Shown: positions 18,153-25,448 of the stretch, piece after piece | Layout: each line of letters starts with the position of its first letter | Numbering within the stretch: position 1 is the stretch's first letter | NCBI GenBank assembly: GCA_013822735.1 | Contig: PNKZ01000014.1 | Location: forward strand, 1 to 64,000 | DNA length: 64,000 bases | DNA from: Pirellula sp. | Lineage (GTDB): Bacteria; Planctomycetota; Planctomycetia; Pirellulales; PNKZ01 | Reading direction: 5' to 3' | Made by a program: the position numbers and the translations under genes | Notes under the pieces: model-generated | Told to the model about the DNA's origin: nothing | Seen by the model: only the letters and a program-made list of their open reading frames with translations | Databases searched by the model: none

Positions 18153-19526
18153 CTAACGGCGCATCTTCGACAGATCTTCTTCGACCGGGCCGTCCCCTCG
18201 CCGTACGCCGTACCGCATCTGCGGAACCACACGCTGCGCCAATTTCAGGCCGCTTGCGTTCTCGGTAAACCAGCGCCGTAAAGCAACCTGGCCCTGCGAA
18301 AGTTGCTTCTCATTAGCCCAGGAAAGCAAGGGAAACTGGTCGGTAATCGTTGCCACAAAAAAAACGGCGGAATCGCAATAGCGATACTCCGCGACGTCGC
18401 GTCCGATGCGAAGACGCACGTCTTCCACGACGGGCTGCAAGTAGGCAATCCGATTTCGGGTATATCGATTCATCAGCCCGCTCACGATGGATTCGTAAAT
18501 CAGCGAAGGCACTTCGGACTTCTCGGCTTCGGCGCGAACCAAATCTGCGAGTCGCTGTTGCGCCGCGGGAGTACCGTAATCGGCAATCAACGCCACGGCG
18601 GCGCGCAGGTCGACCGTGGAACCGACCGTGCCGCTCCGCGAAACCTCGTCAAGCGTTCGCCCCGCCGACTCCGCCGCTACGTGAGCCAGCGGAGCCTCGG
18701 GAGACTCAATTAATCGATCGGCGAGCGGCAGTGCAAAATCCCGACTCTCGGCCACGTACTCGCGAACGACGCCGTGCACTTCGTCCGTCGGTGCCGCATC
18801 GCGGATGCAGCGAATCAACTGGCGATAGGTTTTCGGCGGAGCCTCTGAAAAGCAATGTGAAAACGCCGCCTCCAGACTTCGCCACTCTTCGGCGGAGGGT
18901 TCCGGCCGGGGCACATAGGCGCGCAAATTGTGTTCTTGCGTCGAAATTGGATGACCGAAATCAAAGGCATACATTTCGCTCAACGCGGCATCCACCGGCC
19001 AGCGATCGTATTCCAGCCGATAGAGCGCCGAGAGCGTGCCGGTACGATGCCGGCCCCCCATGCAATGAATGACGATCGGATGATTGCCAGGATCGTCGAC
19101 CAGACGATAGAAGGCTTCCAGCTGGTACGGATCGAGCCACGGCCAACATTGCTCGTCCCCCATAGTCCACTGCACGTGCTTCATGCCGAGCCGTTCAACG
19201 TACTCCGTCTCCTTGGATCCGTCGCCGCGTCCCGGATCGAATAAGCCGCGATGCAAGCGAAAATCAAAGAGTTGCAAACTTACGACGGTCTTGGCGCCGT
19301 AGCGTTTTTGAAGAACCTGAAATCCCACTTCGGTCGGCTGCGCGACGCGGTAGAAAACGCCGTCGTCGAGCACGGCGAACCGCTTTAAGTGGTAATGATA
19401 AAAGCCCACGTACGCTCCGGCGCCGATCACCGGAACCAGCGCAACGAGCAGAATGCGACGCAGCCAACGCCGGCACCGGCTCCTTGTCGGAGCAAAAGTC
19501 TTCGAATTCGATGCGTCAGCCGTCAA
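18153..19526 (-). CDS. Membrane-anchored dual-specificity/tyrosine phosphatase-like protein
   Basis: The 457-residue protein has an N-terminal membrane segment (about 24-43) and a phosphatase domain (about 50-230). The domain has the P-loop HCMGGRHRTG, with nucleophile Cys155 and phosphate-binding Arg161. The C-terminal half (about 240-457) is helical and may hold HEAT-like repeats. Such enzymes act on phosphotyrosine, phosphoserine or other phosphates; the substrate is unknown. It is divergent from the histidine kinase gene and convergent with the PP2C gene, so this locus carries two phosphatases of unrelated folds. Confidence 0.85.
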   Translation of the reverse strand: MTADASNSKTFAPTRSRCRRWLRRILLVALVPVIGAGAYVGFYHYHLKRFAVLDDGVFYRVAQPTEVGFQVLQKRYGAKTVVSLQLFDFRLHRGLFDPGRGDGSKETEYVERLGMKHVQWTMGDEQCWPWLDPYQLEAFYRLVDDPGNHPIVIHCMGGRHRTGTLSALYRLEYDRWPVDAALSEMYAFDFGHPISTQEHNLRAYVPRPEPSAEEWRSLEAAFSHCFSEAPPKTYRQLIRCIRDAAPTDEVHGVVREYVAESRDFALPLADRLIESPEAPLAHVAAESAGRTLDEVSRSGTVGSTVDLRAAVALIADYGTPAAQQRLADLVRAEAEKSEVPSLIYESIVSGLMNRYTRNRIAYLQPVVEDVRLRIGRDVAEYRYCDSAVFFVATITDQFPLLSWANEKQLSQGQVALRRWFTENASGLKLAQRVVPQMRYGVRRGDGPVEEDLSKMRR

Positions 19527-19792
19527 CGAATCGTCTCCGTCATTTCCTGATCAACAAACAAAACGAGCGACCGTCGAGCGAAACGAAATCCGGGCAGCAC
19601 GGTAGCAGAACCGGCAAATGACGACAATCGGCGTTGCGATGGCGTCGCGACCGCGAAAACGCGCGTCGGCGAGCCGTATTGCCCCGCCGGCAAGATGCTT
19701 GGTACACTCCCGGCCCGCATATCGCCGTTGCATCTTGCCGACCGCATGGATGCCGGTCGATGCGCGGGGCCAGCGCGACAAGGAGGTCGCCG

Positions 19793-21403
19793 TTGCTCTC
19801 CAAATGGACCATTCGCAATAAGCTGCTCGTCGTCATGACGCTGATGTTCGTGGTCGTCTTCGGGCTTGCCTGGAGCGCAATCCACGGGCTTTACGCGTAC
19901 CGCTGCATGGTGCGCAGTCTTTACAAGCGCGTGCCCGAGCTGACGCTGGCCAACGACTTCGGCCGTGTCGCCGGCGAATTGCGCGTTCTATGGTATGCGC
20001 GTCGCGTGCGTGCAATCGATACCGACTCGCTTACGGATGCCTGGATGAGCGACGGCAAACAAGCCGGAGTGTTGCTCGACGACCTCCGTATTAAACTGGC
20101 TGAAGCGCGCAAGGTGTTCGAGCGTTACGAAGAGCGGCTTTCCGACACCGCAGGTTTCGACTACGGCTTGCCGATTTCCGACAGTCGCCAAGAACAAGAA
20201 ACGACGCTGGCAATTGTCGCCACAATGGCGGAAATTGAACGCCTTGCCGAGGCGCGACGCTGGCATGTCAGCCGCGACCAGGCTGATCGGCTTACCAACG
20301 AATTAAATCGCCTGCAAACGCTCGCCTCGCGACTTCCGACGTTCCTCCATCAAAACATTGAAGAGGCGATGGAAGAGGCGCGAGGCCAATACCGCACGCT
20401 GATTTTCGTCGGATGGATCACCAGCGTTACGACGATCGCCGGCATCGCCGAACTCTTAGCGCTCTTCTATCGTTGGGTCTTTCGGCCGCTCAACAAGCTG
20501 ATCAAAGGATCCCGCCGCATGGCGGCCGGCGACTTCCAATATCAAATCCGCCTCAAGACCGACGACGAAATGTCGGAACTCGCCGACAACATGAACTCGA
20601 TGACCTGCGCATTCCGCGAGATCAACAACGAGCTCGACAAGGAAGTTGCCGAGCGCACGCAACAAGTCATTCGCGGCGAGCAACTTGCCAGCGTCGGTTT
20701 TCTCGCGGCCGGCGTGGCGCATGAAATTAACAACCCCCTCGCCTCGATTGCCGTCTGCGCAGAAAGCTTGCAAGATCGGGTCCGTCCGCTGCTCTCAGCC
20801 GACGATCCGCAACATCAAGTGATCGGCACCTATCTCGGCATGATCGAGAAAGAGGCGTTTCGCTGCAAAGAGATCACCGAAAAGCTCCTCGACTTTTCGC
20901 GCACGGGCGACGGCCAACGGAGCGCCACCGACTTACGGGAGCTGGCGCAAGACGTAGTTAGCATTGTCCGGCATGTGGGAAAATATCAAGGCAAGCAACT
21001 AGAAATCGCCGACGGGACGCCGATTTACGCGCTGTGCAACGGCCGCGAAATCAAACAGGTCGTGCTCAACCTTATCACCAACGCACTCGACAGCCTCGAC
21101 GACGGAGGCCGGGTCGGAATCGACTTTGCCTCGCGTCCCGGCATCGCCGAGATCATCGTCACCGACAACGGTTGCGGCATGACCGACGAAGTCCGCACTC
21201 ACCTATTCGAACCGTTCTTCACACGACGCCGTGGCGGCCAAGGCACCGGCCTCGGGCTATCGATCAGCTACCGCATCGTCGCCGATCATCAAGGCATGCT
21301 TTCCGCGCACAGCGAAGGGCCCGGCAAGGGATCGCAGTTCCGTCTGCGACTGCCGGTCTCGGCCGCCAAAAAGGAGACCTCCCATCAGTTCCAAGCCGCT
21401 TAA
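19793..21403 (+). CDS. Membrane sensor histidine kinase
   Basis: The 536-residue kinase has membrane segments at about 11-33 and 203-226, a helical periplasmic region between them, and a HAMP domain (about 227-285). The phosphoacceptor His310 is in AGVAHEINNPL, and the ATPase domain (about 405-525) has NLITNALDSL, TDNGCGM and GTGLGLS. The start is a TTG at 19793 with a near-perfect ribosome site AAGGAGGT 5 nt upstream; the in-frame ATG at 19760 has none. Its end overlaps the response regulator by 20 nt, so the two form a co-translated NtrB/NtrC-like pair. The signal is unknown. Confidence 0.92.
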   Translation: MLSKWTIRNKLLVVMTLMFVVVFGLAWSAIHGLYAYRCMVRSLYKRVPELTLANDFGRVAGELRVLWYARRVRAIDTDSLTDAWMSDGKQAGVLLDDLRIKLAEARKVFERYEERLSDTAGFDYGLPISDSRQEQETTLAIVATMAEIERLAEARRWHVSRDQADRLTNELNRLQTLASRLPTFLHQNIEEAMEEARGQYRTLIFVGWITSVTTIAGIAELLALFYRWVFRPLNKLIKGSRRMAAGDFQYQIRLKTDDEMSELADNMNSMTCAFREINNELDKEVAERTQQVIRGEQLASVGFLAAGVAHEINNPLASIAVCAESLQDRVRPLLSADDPQHQVIGTYLGMIEKEAFRCKEITEKLLDFSRTGDGQRSATDLRELAQDVVSIVRHVGKYQGKQLEIADGTPIYALCNGREIKQVVLNLITNALDSLDDGGRVGIDFASRPGIAEIIVTDNGCGMTDEVRTHLFEPFFTRRRGGQGTGLGLSISYRIVADHQGMLSAHSEGPGKGSQFRLRLPVSAAKKETSHQFQAA

Positions 21404-22814
21404 GAAGCTCAAGCTCCTATTTGCCGACGACGAAGCCCATCTGCAACAGTTGATGAGCCTCGAGCTGCCGCGCTTCGGCCATGAAGTAACCGTCTGTCCC
21501 GACGGCCTCACGGCAGTCGCTGCTCTCGAACGAAACACCTACGACTGCATTATCGTCGACCTCGACATGCCCGGAATGTCGGGAATTCAGGTGATCGCGC
21601 GCGCTAAGGAACTTGATCCGAGTGTGGAAGCGGTCGTGCTCACCGGCAAGTCGACGATGGATTCGGCGATTGCCGCCGTGAAGCTCGGCGCGTTCGACTA
21701 TATGTCGAAGCCGTTCAAGATGGCCGATCTCGACGGCATGCTGCAGCGCGTGTCCGAACGCCGCGAATGGCTGAACAAGTACCGCGCGTTGAAGCTCCGG
21801 TTGGAGCGTGTAGAGGGGAAGACGCAACTCATCGGCGATTCACTGCCGATGCAACGGGTACGCGCGATGGTAAAGCGCGTGGCGCCGACGGAGTCGACCG
21901 TGCTGATTCTCGGCGAAACAGGCAGCGGCAAGGAGCTTGTGGCGCGTAGCATTCACGAGCAAAGTCTGCGAGCCGAGAAGCCCTTCGTGGCAGTCAATTG
22001 CGGTGCTCTACCGGAGAACCTGATCGAGAGCGAACTCTTCGGACATCGCAAAGGGGCATTTACCGGCGCCGATGAACATCGCCAAGGACTTTTCGAAGTC
22101 GCCGACGGCGGTACATTGTTTCTCGACGAAATCGGCGAATTACCGAAATCGATGCAGGCGAAGTTGCTCCGCGTATTGGAATGTGGCGAAGTGCGACGAG
22201 TCGGCGACAACAGTCCCTTCGTCGTCGACGTACGGATCCTCTGCGCGACGCATCGCGACTTGGAAGCCATGGTGACAACGGGCGACTTCCGCCAGGATTT
22301 GCTGTTCCGTATCAATACATTTGAAGTGCTGCTCCCGTCGCTTCGCGAGCGAAATGAAGACATTCCCGCGCTGGTCAAGTTCTTGCTGGCCCGCTTCCGC
22401 CCGACGGCCAAGGCCAACGACGCGCTCGTCGATCAAGAAGCGATGCGCATGATGCAATTGCACGCTTGGCCGGGTAACGTGCGCGAATTGGCAAACGTCA
22501 TTGAGCACGCCGCAATTCTCTGTGAAAACGGGCCGATCGGCGTCCCGCACTTACCGAGCCGATTCAGCAAGGCGGCGGCTACGGCGGGGCACGGCTCCGG
22601 TAATTCGACGGCGACAATGACGTCGGCCGTTAAAGGCCCGCACTTCAAGCTGTCGAGCGCCGCGACGCTGCGCGAAATCGAAATGGCCGCCATCCACGAG
22701 GCGCTGGAACGCCACAGCGGCAACAAACCAAAAGCGGCCGAAGAACTCGGGATCAGCCTCAAGACGCTCTACAACAAACTGAACCAAGCCGGCGGCTTGG
22801 AACAAGCAGGGTAG
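21384..22814 (+). CDS. Sigma-54-dependent NtrC-type response regulator (probable AUC start)
   Basis: The 476-residue protein has a receiver domain (about 9-125; acidic pair D15-D16, phosphoacceptor D59 in VDLDMPG), an AAA+ domain (about 140-375) and a C-terminal Fis-type helix-turn-helix (LSLKTLYNKL region). The AAA+ domain shows Walker A GETGSGKE, the sigma-54 contact GAFTGA and Walker B GTLFLDEIGE. It would activate sigma-54 promoters when phosphorylated by the upstream kinase. No ATG, GTG or TTG precedes the first strand of the receiver domain. The best start is ATC at 21384, with AAGGAG 7 nt upstream and inside the kinase gene. The first in-frame ATG (codon 24) would remove D15-D16. Confidence 0.9.
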   Translation: MSSKPLKKLKLLFADDEAHLQQLMSLELPRFGHEVTVCPDGLTAVAALERNTYDCIIVDLDMPGMSGIQVIARAKELDPSVEAVVLTGKSTMDSAIAAVKLGAFDYMSKPFKMADLDGMLQRVSERREWLNKYRALKLRLERVEGKTQLIGDSLPMQRVRAMVKRVAPTESTVLILGETGSGKELVARSIHEQSLRAEKPFVAVNCGALPENLIESELFGHRKGAFTGADEHRQGLFEVADGGTLFLDEIGELPKSMQAKLLRVLECGEVRRVGDNSPFVVDVRILCATHRDLEAMVTTGDFRQDLLFRINTFEVLLPSLRERNEDIPALVKFLLARFRPTAKANDALVDQEAMRMMQLHAWPGNVRELANVIEHAAILCENGPIGVPHLPSRFSKAAATAGHGSGNSTATMTSAVKGPHFKLSSAATLREIEMAAIHEALERHSGNKPKAAEELGISLKTLYNKLNQAGGLEQAG

Positions 22815-22825
22815 CTCCTGTAGAG

Positions 22826-22847
22826 GAACGCCCTCTGTGGCGTTCCG
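22826..22847. repeat. REP-like hairpin, copy 2
   Basis: Arms GGAACGCC (22826-22833) and GGCGTTCC (22840-22847) lie 11 nt after the regulator's stop codon. It matches the hairpins at 281-302 and 31908-31929. Confidence 0.65.
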
Positions 22848-22861
22848 TCATTTTGAAATCC

Positions 22862-23003
22862 CAATGACCAAGCACCAAATTCCAAACAATGACCAACTCT
22901 CAATGACTCAATGAGGTCGCGCTGTCGTTTGACGTTGCGAAACTCGTTCGGTCATTAGCGTTTTAGGATTTGTTTGGAATCTGGTGCTTGGTTATTGGTC
23001 ATT
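22862..23003. repeat. MITE-like element, copy A
   Basis: A 142-bp element has inverted ends: AATGACCAAGCACC near 22863 and GGTGCTTGGTTATTGGTCATT at its right end (22983-23003). The middle holds TCAATGA and CGGTCATT motifs. A second copy lies at 24494-24626, so the two bracket lexA and the LRR gene. No coding capacity is seen. Confidence 0.8.
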
Positions 23004-23019
23004 CCACGCGAAGCGCGGC

Positions 23020-23628
23020 TTACGACATCTTTCGAACGACGCCGACGCACACGCCGAGCACGCGAGCGTTCTTTACGTAGATCGGCTTCATGGTCGAGTT
23101 GGCAGGTTCCAAGCGGATGCGGTCCGCTTCCGGATACCAGCGTTTCAGTGTCGCTTCGTTTTCTTCCGTCAGGGCGACCACGATTTGCCCCTTCGTCGCC
23201 GTATCTTGTTTGCGGATGACGACGTAATCGCCGTCGGAGATTTGATCTTCGATCATCGAATCGCCGGAAACTTCCAGCACAAAGAGGTCGTCCGAGTCGA
23301 ACAGTTCACCGAAGTCGATCCGTTCGTCCTGCGCGATGGCTTCGTGCAGCATACCGGCGGCGATGCGTCCGGCGAGCGGCAGGCCCGGCCGTTGTGAATC
23401 GAACGTCTCCGTCGCAAGCGTAATCGCGCGCGACATATTCGCCTCACGAACGATCAGGCCCTTCTTTTCCAAGGCCTTCAAATGGCACATCACGCCGTTG
23501 GGCGAGCTGATTTTGAATTGAGTGCCGATTTCGCGAACCGTCGGCCCGTAACCTCGGGCTCGGATCTTCAAGCGAATGAATTCGTACACTTCCTTTTGGC
23601 GGCTCGTTAAACTGTCCAAATTGGCCAT
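23020..23628 (-). CDS. lexA: LexA-type SOS repressor
   Basis: The 202-residue protein has a winged-helix DNA-binding domain (about 1-70; LTSRQKEVYEFI, SPNGVMCHLKALEKKGLI) and a C-terminal S24 peptidase domain. The autocleavage site is Ala91-Gly92 (RIAAGM), with catalytic Ser124 in SGDSM and Lys162 in ATLKRW. On RecA-filament contact it cuts itself and releases SOS genes. The start at 23628 has AAGGAAG upstream; an earlier in-frame ATG at 23673 lies before that site and is not used. The recognition helix region (PTVREIGTQFKISSPNGV) differs from E. coli, so the operator probably differs too. Confidence 0.95.
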   Translation of the reverse strand: MANLDSLTSRQKEVYEFIRLKIRARGYGPTVREIGTQFKISSPNGVMCHLKALEKKGLIVREANMSRAITLATETFDSQRPGLPLAGRIAAGMLHEAIAQDERIDFGELFDSDDLFVLEVSGDSMIEDQISDGDYVVIRKQDTATKGQIVVALTEENEATLKRWYPEADRIRLEPANSTMKPIYVKNARVLGVCVGVVRKMS

Positions 23629-23784
23629 CGAAACTTCCTTGCGAGGTAGGAAAACCGGCCTTAGGCGAGGCAAAACCTCGCTCTACGACCGGCATTTCGC
23701 GACAATTGGCGTCGCGGCGACCGAGCTGCGAACGTCCGGAATCCATACCGGCACACACCAGTCTTCGGTCGTCTGCTACCCGAA

Positions 23785-23826
23785 ACTATAATATACGCCC
23801 GTACAGAATCAATAGCGTTTGTACAG
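23785..23826 (-). promoter_or_regulatory. Candidate lexA promoter with direct-repeat operator
   Basis: On the minus strand TTGATT (23812-23807) and TATAGT (23790-23785) are 16 bp apart, about 155 nt upstream of the lexA start. Two direct copies of GTACAGA (23801 and 23821) are spaced exactly 20 bp, two helical turns, and overlap the -35 region. That is a plausible autoregulatory operator, but the binding protein is inferred only from position. Confidence 0.4.
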
Positions 23827-23911
23827 ATACGGTGGTTTTCGCCGAATCGCGCACCACATTCTGTATCTCGCCGCCCATCGGAGTTTCGTCGCCCGACGCT
23901 AAGCACCCACA

Positions 23912-24475
23912 ATGAAGTTTCTCCGCCGGCCAAAATTCACGCTCCGCACGGCGCTCGTACTTCTAGCAACGTCGGCCGTCGTGATGGCAGTCTACGGCGT
24001 GCAATACCGCGACCGCGCGCGGCAGCACGCGCTGGCCGAAGAGCTTCGGCTGTTGGGAATTCGCACGCGTATCCATTCGTTTCCACATTGGGGCCTGTTG
24101 CCGCCGGTCGACTATGTGGAGATCGACAACTACCTCGGCATGCGACAGAACGGCTTGAACTGGGCCGCGGTCGAACGTCCGAAGGAGCAGCGACTCAAAG
24201 CGGCCGACATCGCGCGACTCGCCGGCTTCCCGTCGCTGCGCAAGTTGCATTTGCAGGGCGACGTCGTCGAACCGGCGGCTATTGCGGAGATCGCGAAACT
24301 CAAGTCACTCGAAGAGCTCATCATCGCGCATTATCCGCTCAACGACGAGCAGTTTCTCCAGCTCGCGCAACTCAAGCACTTGCGCGAGCTAACGCTGGAA
24401 GCCACAGAAGTGACCGACGGAGCCATCGATCGTCTCCGTGAGCAACTGCCCGAGTTAGAAGTCTATGATGATTAG
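23912..24475 (+). CDS. Small membrane-anchored leucine-rich-repeat protein
   Basis: The 187-residue protein starts with the planctomycete-type leader RRPKFTLRTALVLLATSAVV, a basic stretch plus one membrane helix. From about residue 85 it has leucine-rich repeats (LAGFPSLRKLHLQGD, LKSLEELIIAHYPL, LKHLRELTLEATEV). LRR domains bind proteins; the partner is unknown. It is divergent from lexA across a 283-bp gap. Confidence 0.75.
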   Translation: MKFLRRPKFTLRTALVLLATSAVVMAVYGVQYRDRARQHALAEELRLLGIRTRIHSFPHWGLLPPVDYVEIDNYLGMRQNGLNWAAVERPKEQRLKAADIARLAGFPSLRKLHLQGDVVEPAAIAEIAKLKSLEELIIAHYPLNDEQFLQLAQLKHLRELTLEATEVTDGAIDRLREQLPELEVYDD

Positions 24476-24493
24476 GCACGTCGCGGAAATTCC

Positions 24494-24626
24494 AATAATC
24501 AAGCACCAAATTCGAAACAATGACCAAAGGTCAATGACCGAATGAACGTCGCGACGTCGCTCGACGCTGCAGCATTCGTTCGGTCATTTAGGTTTTGGAT
24601 TTGCTTTTTATTGGTGCTTGGTCATT
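24494..24626. repeat. MITE-like element, copy B
   Basis: The 133-bp element has ends AATAATCAAGCACC (24494) and TTGGTGCTTGGTCATT (24611-24626) and the same internal motifs as copy A (CGGTCATTTAGG, TTTGGATTTG). It lies downstream of the LRR gene in the same orientation as copy A. Confidence 0.8.
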
Positions 24627-24692
24627 TTGCACATGATGCAGAGCACTGCCGGACAAGCCGGCAGTGGCACGCGGACGAACCTCGAAATAATA

Positions 24693-25274
24693 CTACGACT
24701 TAAAGTAGTCCGGCTCATTGCCCGGCTTCCACTTGATGTTGCAGCCGAGGCTTGCACGCTGCTCCGCGGGAACCGGCTTGCCGGCCAAAAGAGTGTCGAG
24801 AGCGGCGCGCAGGTCGGCGCCGTTCACAGGCACGTCGTTGCCGGGACGACTGCCGTCGAGTTGGCCCCGATACGCAAGCTTTTGCGCACTGTCGAAGAGG
24901 AAGAAGTCGGGCGTGCAAGCCGCTTGATATGCCTGAGCTACTTGTTGTGTGGCGTCGTAGAGATACGGAAACGTGTACCCGCGAGCCTTGGCTTCTTCCT
25001 TCATCATTTCGGGCGCGTCGGCGGGGTGGGCGTCGATGTCGTTCGGGCTAATGGCGACGATCGCGGCTCCCTTCGCCTGATAATCGCGACCGAGCCGGGC
25101 CAGTTCGTCGGCCACGTGCTTCACAAACGGGCAATGGTTGCAGATGAACATGACGAGCAATGCTTTCGCATCGCGAAAGTCGGCGAGGCTCACCGTGCGG
25201 CCATCGATATTCGGCAGCGAGAAATCGGGAGCGGCAGTACCAAGCGGCAACATGGTGCTGGGAGTGCGGACCAT
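24693..25274 (-). CDS. AhpC/TSA-family thioredoxin-fold protein
   Basis: The 193-residue protein lacks a signal peptide. It has the opening motif LPLGTAAPDFSLPNIDGR and an active-site-like CNHC at 45-48 (VMFICNHCPFVKH). The family is widespread and usually annotated as thioredoxin or redoxin; the exact role is unknown. The start at 25274 has GGAG 8 nt upstream; an earlier in-frame ATG at 25340 has no site. Confidence 0.85.
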   Translation of the reverse strand: MVRTPSTMLPLGTAAPDFSLPNIDGRTVSLADFRDAKALLVMFICNHCPFVKHVADELARLGRDYQAKGAAIVAISPNDIDAHPADAPEMMKEEAKARGYTFPYLYDATQQVAQAYQAACTPDFFLFDSAQKLAYRGQLDGSRPGNDVPVNGADLRAALDTLLAGKPVPAEQRASLGCNIKWKPGNEPDYFKS

Positions 25275-25448
25275 CGGAGAAACTCCGTGAATAGCGTGTG
25301 TTTGTAGGCGGCCGAATGCCGGAGTCATAACGTAACACAACGGCCAGGACGTGGGGAACGTGGGGGAACTTTTTATACCCCGGCAACGTCGGACAACTAC
25401 ACTAAAGCCCGACGCTCAACGTCCGCCCCCAATTCGGAGCCATTCGCC

